DNA from: Candidatus Desantisiibacteriota bacterium
GTDB lineage: Bacteria > JACRDZ01
Direction: 5' to 3'
Assembly (NCBI GenBank): GCA_016209155.1
Contig: JACQWU010000139.1
Span: forward strand, 1 to 7,720
Length of the DNA: 7,720 nt
The translations under genes and the position numbers were made by a program. The notes below the pieces were generated by a model that searched no databases, was not told the DNA's origin, and saw nothing but the letters and a program-made list of their open reading frames with translations. Shown in pieces: positions 1 through 6,070 of this stretch. Within the stretch, counting starts at the first letter, position 1, and each line of letters opens with the position of its first letter.

Positions 1-56
1 TCTTATAAGCAAAGGTAGTAGTGCGGAATTTTACACCTCAATTTATATTTTTAGTG

Positions 57-86
57 ATAATATTGTACTTTTAAATATTATTTTTT
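57..86 (+). terminator. Possible weak terminator of an upstream gene
   Basis: An 8-bp inverted repeat (ATAATATT at 57-64 and AATATTAT at 74-81) with a 9-nt loop runs straight into six T (81-86). The geometry is that of a rho-independent terminator, but the stem is entirely A-T, so it would be weak. In such AT-rich DNA it could be chance. No upstream gene end is visible in the window. Confidence 0.22.
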
Positions 87-207
87 AAGCAAATTCAAAA
101 ACAGGTACTTCCATTAGGCATAGGATTAAATCATTGATTTGAATTGCAAAAAATAATTAAATATGTAAAAATATGCTGGAAATTTTAAATTGGAGTGCTA
201 TAAATTG

Positions 208-237
208 TTGCTGATTTAGTTTGATGACTAATATACT
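208..237 (+). promoter_or_regulatory. Possible promoter for hdrCBA
   Basis: TATACT at 232-237 matches five of six bases of the sigma-70 -10 box. TTGCTG at 208-213 keeps the TTG of a -35 box, with an 18-nt spacer. Transcription would start around 243-246, inside the repeat copy at 236-258, so this repeat would form the 5' end of the messenger. The -35 match is poor and AT-rich DNA gives such boxes by chance. Confidence 0.28.
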
Positions 238-258
238 TCAGTCTTCAGTCTAAATACC
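236..258 (+). repeat. Leader repeat, copy 1 (23 bp)
   Basis: This 23-bp stretch, starting CTTCAGTCTTCAGTCTAA and ending TACC, is identical to 874-896. Both copies lie shortly upstream of a start codon: this one 29 nt before hdrC, the other 36 nt before hdrB. It contains an internal CTTCAGT direct duplication. Identity over 23 bp is not expected by chance within 700 bp. It may be part of a dispersed intergenic repeat family or a shared control element. Confidence 0.8.
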
Positions 259-287
259 CGAATTATTTTGATTTAAGGAAAATAAAC

Positions 288-806
288 ATGGCAAAGAATT
301 TTGCGTTTGAAATAGAAAAAGAAACCGGGATAAATGTGTTTTCATGTTATCAATGCGGGAAATGTTCTGCGGGATGTGTATTTGCACAGTATATGGATAT
401 ACCTCCGCACCTCTTAATGAGATTAATTCAGCTAAATTTAAGAGAAAAAGCTTTATATGGGAATACTATATGGAGATGCGGGTCGTGCATTACTTGTTCG
501 GTGCGCTGTCCGCGTGAGATTGATGTCATGGGGATTATAAATGCAGTAAGATGTATTGCTGTTAAAGAAAAAGTTTTACCCGAGGAAAAAGACGAATATC
601 TTTTTGATGAAATATTCCTGGATATGATAATAAAAAATGGCAGGTTTAATGAGGTTTTATCAGTTATAAAGTTTAATTTGAAAAGCGGTAAATATTTTAA
701 GGATGCGGATCTCCTGCCGGCTTTTATTGAAAAAGGTAAATTATCATCAATTAAAAGTAAATTTACCAGTCATAAAATTGCTGAATTGCAAAAGAAAATA
801 AAATAA
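288..806 (+). CDS. hdrC: CoB--CoM heterodisulfide reductase subunit C-like iron-sulfur protein
   Basis: The protein is a 172-residue soluble electron-transfer subunit of the HdrC family. In known complexes HdrC carries two [4Fe-4S] clusters and passes electrons between HdrA and the catalytic HdrB. Two cluster motifs are visible: C20-x2-C23-x2-C26-x3-C30, and C64-x2-C67-x2-C70-x3-C74 followed by P75. The first lacks the usual proline after its last cysteine (V31). After about residue 95 the protein is helical and lysine-rich with no further cysteine motif. Length fits the family (about 170-190). The ATG at 288 is preceded by AAGGAA at 275-280 with 7 nt spacing. It is the first gene of an hdrC-hdrB-hdrA series, separated from hdrB by 126 nt carrying repeats. 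Without methanogen markers the natural substrate is probably not CoM-S-S-CoB; a thiol/disulfide or ferredoxin-linked role in an anaerobic bacterium is more likely (inference). Confidence 0.9.
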   Translation: MAKNFAFEIEKETGINVFSCYQCGKCSAGCVFAQYMDIPPHLLMRLIQLNLREKALYGNTIWRCGSCITCSVRCPREIDVMGIINAVRCIAVKEKVLPEEKDEYLFDEIFLDMIIKNGRFNEVLSVIKFNLKSGKYFKDADLLPAFIEKGKLSSIKSKFTSHKIAELQKKIK

Positions 807-813
807 CTATGCA

Positions 814-896
814 GGTGAATAGACTGAAGGTGGAAGGCTTTTAGGTACAAATCATGCGTAAAGACTTTTTATCCTTCAGTCTTCAGTCTAAATACC
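814..896 (+). repeat. Imperfect inverted repeat in the hdrC-hdrB gap
   Basis: The segment 814-837 matches the reverse complement of 873-896 at 18 of 24 positions, including a perfect 10-bp core (TAGACTGAAG at 820-829 against CTTCAGTCTA at 881-890). The arms are separated by 35 nt (51 nt between the cores), so the transcript could fold into a long interrupted hairpin just before the hdrB ribosome binding site. No T-run follows, so it is not a standard terminator. It could be an attenuator, a processing or stability element, or a REP/MITE-like insertion. Confidence 0.6.
874..896 (+). repeat. Leader repeat, copy 2 (23 bp)
   Basis: This copy is identical over 23 bp to 236-258. Here it also forms the right arm of the inverted repeat with 814-837. 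It ends 36 nt before the hdrB start, and both copies are followed by an AT-rich stretch and then the ribosome binding site. Confidence 0.8.
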
Positions 897-932
897 TAAA
901 TAATTATATAGAAAACAAATAGAGGAAAAAAT

Positions 933-1808
933 ATGGAATATTCTTATTATCCCGGATGTTCTTTGCATGGGATGTCGAGTGATTATGATAAATCTGTTAA
1001 AAGTGTTGCTATGAATCTTGATATCAAACTTAAGGAACTAAAGGAATGGGTATGCTGCGGAGCGAGGCCTGCTCATATCCCGGATCAGATGATGAATCTT
1101 GCTATACCTGCGCTTGACCTTGCTGAAGCTGGGAAATTGGGACTTGATTTAGTTACAGTTTGCGCCGCATGTTATAACAGGTTAAAGACAACAAATATGT
1201 TTCTTGAAAAAGATAATGATAAAAAAAAGGAAATCGAAGGGCTGGTTGAAGGAAAAATTAATAGCGGCCTTAAAATACATCATTTTCTTGAGATACTTAC
1301 CAATGACATAGAAATAGATTTGCTTAAATCCAGGATAAAGAGACCTTTAAAAGAATTAAAAGTTGCCTGTTATTATGGATGTCTGTTAACAAGACCTGAG
1401 GGGATGCTGGAAGGAGAAAAAATTGAAGATCCTGAGATGATGGATCTTTTAATGGAAGCTCTGGGAGCAAAGAGTCTGGCATGGCCCTATAAAACTGAAT
1501 GCTGCGGAACAGGTTTTAGTATATCCAAAACTGAAATAGTTTTAAATCTAACAGGGAAAATATTAAAGGCGGCAAAACGTATAGGTGCTGAATGTATTGT
1601 TGTTGCGTGTCCTTTATGTCATGCAAATCTTGATATGAGGCAAAAAGAGATTGAAAAGCATTTAAAAGAAAAATTCAATATGCCTATATTTTATTTTACC
1701 GAATTGGCTGCAATTGCTATGGGTGAAGATTATAAAAATCTGGGTTTGAATGAGCATTTTGTTGATCCTTTTCCGCTACTGGAAAAAAAGAATATTATGC
1801 AGGAGTAA
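933..1808 (+). CDS. hdrB: CoB--CoM heterodisulfide reductase subunit B-like protein (two CCG domains)
   Basis: The 291-residue protein carries both cysteine-rich CCG domains of HdrB, which in characterised enzymes bind the two non-cubane [4Fe-4S] clusters that reduce a disulfide. Domain 1: C9-x31-C41-C42-G and C77-x2-C80. Domain 2: C146, C150-x39-C190-C191-G and C226-x2-C229. All expected ligand cysteines are present and the spacings match the family pattern, so the subunit looks catalytically intact. Length is typical (about 290-300). The ATG at 933 has AGAGGA at 921-926 with 6 nt spacing. The stop lies 2 nt before the hdrA start, so the two are tightly coupled. Its role is probably the terminal site of an HdrABC complex; related CCG proteins also occur in lactate and succinate/fumarate systems, but the hdrC and hdrA neighbours decide this call. 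The true substrate is not visible. Confidence 0.92.
   Translation: MEYSYYPGCSLHGMSSDYDKSVKSVAMNLDIKLKELKEWVCCGARPAHIPDQMMNLAIPALDLAEAGKLGLDLVTVCAACYNRLKTTNMFLEKDNDKKKEIEGLVEGKINSGLKIHHFLEILTNDIEIDLLKSRIKRPLKELKVACYYGCLLTRPEGMLEGEKIEDPEMMDLLMEALGAKSLAWPYKTECCGTGFSISKTEIVLNLTGKILKAAKRIGAECIVVACPLCHANLDMRQKEIEKHLKEKFNMPIFYFTELAAIAMGEDYKNLGLNEHFVDPFPLLEKKNIMQE
1801..1805 (+). promoter_or_regulatory. hdrA ribosome binding site inside the end of hdrB
   Basis: AGGAG at 1801-1805 lies in the last codons of hdrB, just before its TAA, and 5 nt upstream of the hdrA ATG at 1811. This arrangement implies translational coupling of hdrB and hdrA. Confidence 0.75.
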
Positions 1809-1810
1809 TT

Positions 1811-3775
1811 ATGAGGATTGGAGTATTTGTCTGTCATTGCGGAACTAATATTTCCGGTGTTGTAAATATAAAAGAAGTGGTTGAAAAAATATCTCATTAT
1901 CCCGGAGTGGTTTTTGCCGGTGAATATAAATATATGTGTTCTGAATCCGGGCAGAAACTTATTAAGGATGCTGTTAAAGAACATTCTCTTACTCGTATTG
2001 TGGTTGCTTCATGCACTCCGAAACTTCATGAAAATACTTTCAGGCGGTGTTTAGAAGAAGCAGGTTTAAATCCTTATCTACTCGAGATCGCCAATATTCG
2101 GGAGCAATGTTCATGGGTTCATGCTAATAATCCTTCCCTTGCCACAAAAAAAGCAATAGATTTAATAAAAATTGCTGTTTCAAAAGTAAGGTATGCGCAG
2201 CCGCTTACGTGTTCTAAGGTATCCATAGAGCGCAAAACCTTAATTATTGGCGGAGGGATTGCAGGGATCCAATCTGCTTTAGATGTGGCACAAGCCGGTT
2301 ATTCTGTTGTTCTTGTTGAGAAAACGCCTTCGATAGGCGGAAGAATGGCTCAGCTTGATAAGACTTTTCCTACACTTGATTGTTCAGCATGTATATTAAC
2401 GCCAAAAATGGTTGATATTAAACGCCATCCAAAAATAAAGATTTTAACTTATTCGGAAATTGAGGAAGTAAAAGGCTTCGTGGGTAATTTTGAGGTTACT
2501 ATACGTATGCGCGCACGGTCAGTTGATATGAAAAAATGTACGGGATGCGGTGTATGTCAAAATAAATGTCCGGTAAAAAAACCAAGCGAGTTTAATGAGG
2601 GTTTAACAAAAAGACCTGCCATTTACATTCCCTTTCCTCAGGCAGTCCCTAATATACCGGTAATAGATCGATCTGTCTGCCAATGGTTTCTTTCCGGCAA
2701 ATGCGGTTTATGTAAAAAAATATGTCCAAGTGAGGCGATTGATTATACAGAGGAAGATACCATTATAAAAGAAAAGTTTGGCACTATTATAATGGCAACA
2801 GGATACGACCTTTTTGATCACAGTGTTTATGGTGAATACGGTTATGGGAAAATAAAAAATGTTATTACTTCAATTCAATTTGAACGGCTTGTTAATTCTT
2901 CAGGCCCGACAGAAGGACGTATACTTCGTCCGTCAGACAAAAGAGAAGTTAAAAAAGTTGTTTTTATACAATGTGTGGGATCCCGTGATGATAAAGTCGG
3001 CAAGCCGTATTGTTCAAAGATATGCTGTATGTATACAGCCAAGCAGGCTTTACTTTTAAAAGAACATATTCCTGATTCAGAGGCTTATGTGTTCTACATT
3101 GATATAAGAGCCGCGGGAAAAAATTATGAGGAATTTGTCCGTCGCGTGCAGGAGAGATATAGGGTACATTATATAAGAGGAAGAGTGTCAAAGATTCTGG
3201 AAGAAGGGGAAACTCTTTCAGTCAGAGGATTTGATACACTTTCCGGTATGCAGATGGAAATAGAGGCGGATATGGTGGTATTGGCTGTGGGAGTAGTCCC
3301 CAGGGAGGATTCTGAAAATATTGCACGTATTTTGAATATTTCCAGGGATAATAATAAATTCCTTTCTGAGCTGCATCCAAAACTTGCACCGGTTGAAAAA
3401 AATACACCGGGGATATTTTTGAGCGGCGCCTGTCAATTTCCAAAAGATATTCCTGAGTCTGTATCCATGGCAGGCGCTGCGGCTGTAAAATCACTTTCTA
3501 TTTTCGCAAAGGAATTTTTAACCTCCGAACCGATGATTGCTTTAGTAAACAATGCTATCTGCACAGGCTGTTTAAATTGCAAAATAATATGTCCATATCA
3601 GGCAATATTAGTTGATGAAATTAAAGACCTGGACGGAAGAATTCGGAAAGTAGCTAAAGTAAATGAATCAATATGCAGAGGATGCGGAACATGTGTTGCA
3701 ACATGTCCTTCTCAGTGCATTAATTTAAAAGGATTTAGCAACGAACAGATGTTCGCTTCAATAGAAGCGCTGTAA
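1811..3775 (+). CDS. hdrA: CoB--CoM heterodisulfide reductase subunit A-like FAD/iron-sulfur protein
   Basis: This is the 654-residue flavin and iron-sulfur hub of an Hdr complex; in studied HdrA the FAD performs electron bifurcation. Order of parts: an HdrA-type N-terminal domain (residues 1-135, with C8, C10, C43, C68, C100); an FAD-binding domain starting at the GGGIAG motif (147-152) with VVLVEK (166-171) and IGG (175-177); the HdrA-type DCSAC insert (190-194) in the flavin domain; a ferredoxin-like insert with C243-x2-C246-x2-C249-x3-C253 and C290/C298-x2-C301-x3-C305; the QCVGSRD segment (387-393) with C401, C405 and C406; and a C-terminal 2x[4Fe-4S] ferredoxin domain, C584-x2-C587-x2-C590-x3-C594 and C622-x2-C625-x2-C628-x3-C632. 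Full length and intact. It ends the operon; no mvhD, flx, frhB or hydrogenase gene follows, so the electron donor is unknown. Its last 18 nt overlap the convergent gene on the other strand. Confidence 0.95.
   Translation: MRIGVFVCHCGTNISGVVNIKEVVEKISHYPGVVFAGEYKYMCSESGQKLIKDAVKEHSLTRIVVASCTPKLHENTFRRCLEEAGLNPYLLEIANIREQCSWVHANNPSLATKKAIDLIKIAVSKVRYAQPLTCSKVSIERKTLIIGGGIAGIQSALDVAQAGYSVVLVEKTPSIGGRMAQLDKTFPTLDCSACILTPKMVDIKRHPKIKILTYSEIEEVKGFVGNFEVTIRMRARSVDMKKCTGCGVCQNKCPVKKPSEFNEGLTKRPAIYIPFPQAVPNIPVIDRSVCQWFLSGKCGLCKKICPSEAIDYTEEDTIIKEKFGTIIMATGYDLFDHSVYGEYGYGKIKNVITSIQFERLVNSSGPTEGRILRPSDKREVKKVVFIQCVGSRDDKVGKPYCSKICCMYTAKQALLLKEHIPDSEAYVFYIDIRAAGKNYEEFVRRVQERYRVHYIRGRVSKILEEGETLSVRGFDTLSGMQMEIEADMVVLAVGVVPREDSENIARILNISRDNNKFLSELHPKLAPVEKNTPGIFLSGACQFPKDIPESVSMAGAAAVKSLSIFAKEFLTSEPMIALVNNAICTGCLNCKIICPYQAILVDEIKDLDGRIRKVAKVNESICRGCGTCVATCPSQCINLKGFSNEQMFASIEAL
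3754..3769. other. Small perfect hairpin at the convergent gene ends
   Basis: CGCTTC (3754-3759), a 4-nt loop AATA and GAAGCG (3764-3769) form a perfect 6-bp stem. It lies just before the hdrA stop codon (3773-3775) and covers the stop of the opposite gene (3758-3760). There is no clean T-run on either side, so a standard rho-independent terminator is not supported. It may still slow or process either transcript. Confidence 0.3.
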
Positions 3776-5956
3776 TTCAAGATTTAAAATTGTACAGATT
3801 CCTACTTCATAACGTTGTTTTCTATACCTAAATGGTTCGAAGGATGATTGCGTGATTTTATCTGATATTTCAAGTCCAAATTGTCCAGCTTCTAAATATC
3901 TTCCATCTATAATCCTTTTTATATCTTTTATAATTTTAATTGTTTTTTCCGCTGTCCCTCCATCATTGTCAGTAACTTTGACTTTAGCATTGTAGGTTTC
4001 GGAATTAGTATATGTGTGAGTAATTGTATTTATAAGAGTAGTACTATCAAAAGTTTCATCTCCATCAAAATCCCATTCGTATTTTATAATGCTGCCATCA
4101 GTGTCTGCAGCTATAGCAATAAAATTTACTGCTAATGGTGATTTACCGGAAGTTGTTGTTGCGGTTAATGTTACTGTGGGTAGAATATTTGTATATACTT
4201 TAATTTCTATTGCGCTTTCTGTTGCTGCTTTGTCATTGTCTGTAACTCTAACTTTTGCATTATAGGTATTTAGTGTTATATAAGTGTAGCTTATTGTGTT
4301 TGTAAAAGTTGTGGTATCATAAATTTCATCCCCATTAAAATCCCATTCGTATTTTATAATGCTGCCATCAGTATCTGTTGCAATAGCAGTAAAATTTACA
4401 GTTAATGGCGGGCTTCCATAAATTTGGTCTGCGCTTAGAGTTACAATAGGCGGTTGGTTTTGTATATTTATTCCATTGGATAAAACATCCTGCTCTTGAT
4501 TGGAATTACCAACTATAATATTAAATCCGCCGGACATTAACCCTTTAGGAATAACAGCGGTAATAGTGTTACTATCAATAAAGTTTATTGCTTCACAAAT
4601 TATTCCTGCATTAAACTTGTTAATTATTTGCAAACCCGAAGCTCCATCTGCCACATATGCATAATCACCTGATATATTAATACCGGATGCAGAACCGGGA
4701 GTATCAATATTTCCTATTATTTCAGGTTTTGCAGGATCACTTATGTCTATTACTTGTAATCCTGAAATTCCATCTGATATATATGCATAATTCCCTGAAA
4801 CGTAAATACCGGTCGCATAGCCTGATGTATCAATACCCCCTGCTATTTTAGGTTTTACAGGATCGGTAATATCTACTACCACTAATCCTTCAGTGACATC
4901 TGATATATACGCATAGTTACCTGAGACATACACTCCGGATGCAGAACCCAGTGTATTTATACTGCTTATTATGTTCATGTTTGTTGGATTACTTATATCT
5001 ACTATTTGTAGTCCTGCATTACCATCTGCTATATATGCATATTCACCCGCAACATAAACTCCGGATGCAGAACCCGGAGTATCTATACTCTCTATAATAC
5101 CTGGGTTTGCGGGATTGCTTATATCTATTAACTGTAGTCCCGCGCTGCCATCTGCCACATACGCATAATTACCTGAGACATACACATCGCGAGCCCAGCC
5201 GGGAGTATCTATTTCTCCTGCTATAAAAGGAGAAACCGGATTGGTTATATATATTATTTGCAAACCGGATAAATTATCTGCAATATACGCATAATTTCCC
5301 GAAACAATTTCAAGTCCGGCGTTACCATCTGCAACATATGCATAGTTCCCTGATACATATACTTTTTTAGCTTTATCATATGTATGTATATTGCTGATAA
5401 CACTTAAACTATTCGAATTTGTCACATCAATTACAATCAGTCCTGAATCATAGTCAGCAACATAAGCATTGTTTTTATTAATATATACACTATTAGCTAA
5501 ACCGGGAGTATTAAAAGTACCTGTAATTTTAGGTGTTGCAGGATCAGTCACATCGATTATTTGTAAACCCGCGCTGCCGTCCGCAACATACGCATAATTC
5601 CCTGATACATATACTCCATAAGCTTTATCAGATGTACTAATATTTCCCGCGGGTTTAGGCTTTACCGGATCGGTGATATCTATTATTTGCAATCCTTCCG
5701 AGCCATCTGCTATATATGCATAATTCCCCAATACAAACACATCCAATGCTTCACCGAATGTGTCAATATTACCAGCCATATATGGGTTAGCCGCTGAAAT
5801 ATATACTTTACAGGAAGTATCAAAATTTTCTCCTTTGATAGTTATAAAAGTAGAAGTAGTATTATAGCCGTTATCAGGAGTTATGGAAAATATAATGGAA
5901 GATGCTGTAAGGATTATATTAAAAAAAAAAAAAAAAAATAATAAATAATGATGCAA
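3758..5956 (-). CDS. Secreted LVIVD-repeat beta-propeller protein with split TIG and two PKD domains
   Basis: The open frame of 732 codons begins at a TTG (5956) that lacks a good ribosome binding site. The real start is probably the ATG at 5987, now out of frame because of an 18-A tract (see the leader entry). After a hydrophobic segment (about residues 5-23) comes the first half of an IPT/TIG-like domain (22-53). Ten LVIVD-type repeats follow (about 60-447), each with a GNYAYVADG-like strand and an LQIIDIS-like strand, at an exact 42-residue period except one 17-residue interval. The second half of the TIG domain (about 451-499) and two PKD domains (501-588 and 591-676, each with a YEWDF motif) come next. 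A 56-residue tail (677-732) matches nothing I recognise and shows no sorting signal. Such propellers and PKD domains are usually extracellular binding or adhesion modules; the ligand is unknown. No enzyme active site is visible. Confidence 0.85.
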   Translation of the reverse strand: MHHYLLFFFFFFNIILTASSIIFSITPDNGYNTTSTFITIKGENFDTSCKVYISAANPYMAGNIDTFGEALDVFVLGNYAYIADGSEGLQIIDITDPVKPKPAGNISTSDKAYGVYVSGNYAYVADGSAGLQIIDVTDPATPKITGTFNTPGLANSVYINKNNAYVADYDSGLIVIDVTNSNSLSVISNIHTYDKAKKVYVSGNYAYVADGNAGLEIVSGNYAYIADNLSGLQIIYITNPVSPFIAGEIDTPGWARDVYVSGNYAYVADGSAGLQLIDISNPANPGIIESIDTPGSASGVYVAGEYAYIADGNAGLQIVDISNPTNMNIISSINTLGSASGVYVSGNYAYISDVTEGLVVVDITDPVKPKIAGGIDTSGYATGIYVSGNYAYISDGISGLQVIDISDPAKPEIIGNIDTPGSASGINISGDYAYVADGASGLQIINKFNAGIICEAINFIDSNTITAVIPKGLMSGGFNIIVGNSNQEQDVLSNGINIQNQPPIVTLSADQIYGSPPLTVNFTAIATDTDGSIIKYEWDFNGDEIYDTTTFTNTISYTYITLNTYNAKVRVTDNDKAATESAIEIKVYTNILPTVTLTATTTSGKSPLAVNFIAIAADTDGSIIKYEWDFDGDETFDSTTLINTITHTYTNSETYNAKVKVTDNDGGTAEKTIKIIKDIKRIIDGRYLEAGQFGLEISDKITQSSFEPFRYRKQRYEVGICTILNLELQRFY
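4616..5779 (-). repeat. LVIVD repeat array (42-residue period)
   Basis: Ten copies of a 126-nt coding repeat lie in tandem. In the frame starting at 5956 the GNYAY-equivalent strand begins at residues 77, 119, 161, 203, 220, 262, 304, 346, 388 and 430. The spacing is 42 residues every time except 17 between the fourth and fifth. Copies differ by many synonymous and some amino-acid changes, so the array is not a recent assembly artefact. Repeats of this type fold as beta-propeller blades. Confidence 0.9.
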
Positions 5957-5987
5957 GAAAGAAAAAAAAATTAAATTTCACATTCAT
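5919..5987 (-). other. Displaced signal-peptide start, out of frame with the LVIVD gene
   Basis: The ATG at 5987 has a near-ideal ribosome binding site (GGAGGT at 5994-5999, 6 nt spacing). It encodes MNVKFNFFFFLASLFII followed by phenylalanines and then a stop at 5919-5921. This is the positively charged, hydrophobic start of a signal peptide. It enters the 18-A tract (5921-5938) one frame away from the long LVIVD frame. Loss of one A, or gain of two, would join it smoothly to the residues reading NIILTASS and give a complete secretion signal. I therefore regard 5987 as the true start of the downstream gene, with the frame broken in this copy by the homopolymer. Confidence 0.75.
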
Positions 5988-5993
5988 TTTATT

Positions 5994-5999
5994 ACCTCC
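5994..5999 (-). promoter_or_regulatory. Ribosome binding site that decides the LVIVD gene start
   Basis: The minus strand reads GGAGGT here, 6 nt before the ATG at 5987. No comparable site precedes the TTG at 5956. This is the main reason to place the biological start at 5987. Confidence 0.75.
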
Positions 6000-6021
6000 A
6001 AATTTTGTTGTTTATTTCCAA

Positions 6022-6050
6022 TTGACAGAATAATATTCTTATAGTAATCT
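6022..6050 (+). promoter_or_regulatory. Possible promoter for the toxin-antitoxin operon
   Basis: A perfect TTGACA -35 box lies at 6022-6027. The best-spaced -10 (TAATCT at 6045-6050, 17 nt spacer) is weak, whereas a better box (TATAGT at 6040-6045) is too close. The only non-coding space before the antitoxin is this 83-nt divergent gap, so a promoter is expected here, but its exact elements are uncertain. Confidence 0.35.
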
Positions 6051-6057
6051 TTTACAA
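6030..6057 (-). promoter_or_regulatory. Possible promoter for the LVIVD gene
   Basis: On the minus strand TTGTAA (6057-6052) is followed after 16 nt by TATTAT (6035-6030), which matches five of six bases of a -10 box. Transcription would start near 6023, about 36 nt before the ATG at 5987. It overlaps the leader of the divergent toxin-antitoxin operon, so the two promoters may compete. Evidence is by consensus only. Confidence 0.33.
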
Positions 6058-6070
6058 GAGGTGAAGAATA

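Larger units (their letters stand above)
1..287. other. AT-rich non-coding leader upstream of hdrC
   Basis: I see no convincing gene here; all frames are broken by frequent stops and no RNA gene is recognisable. The stretch is strongly AT-rich. It holds a possible weak terminator near the left end, a possible promoter before hdrC, and one copy of a 23-bp repeat close to the hdrC start. These are listed separately. Confidence 0.6.

Noticed and set aside
814-896. Hairpin considered as a rho-independent terminator or riboswitch between hdrC and hdrB
   Set aside because: There is no T-run after the stem and no riboswitch core that I recognise; it is kept only as an inverted repeat.
1730-1984. 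Small minus-strand frame over the hdrB-hdrA junction
   Set aside because: It is fully antisense to hdrB and hdrA, whose motifs are continuous there; the product is low-complexity and unrecognisable.
2859-3494. Four short frames inside hdrA on both strands
   Set aside because: They are shadows of hdrA in other frames, without ribosome binding sites or recognisable products.
4616-5779. Regular 126-nt repeats considered as a CRISPR or satellite array
   Set aside because: The period is a multiple of three, the copies differ mostly at the protein-neutral level and encode LVIVD blades; there are no constant short repeats with unique spacers.
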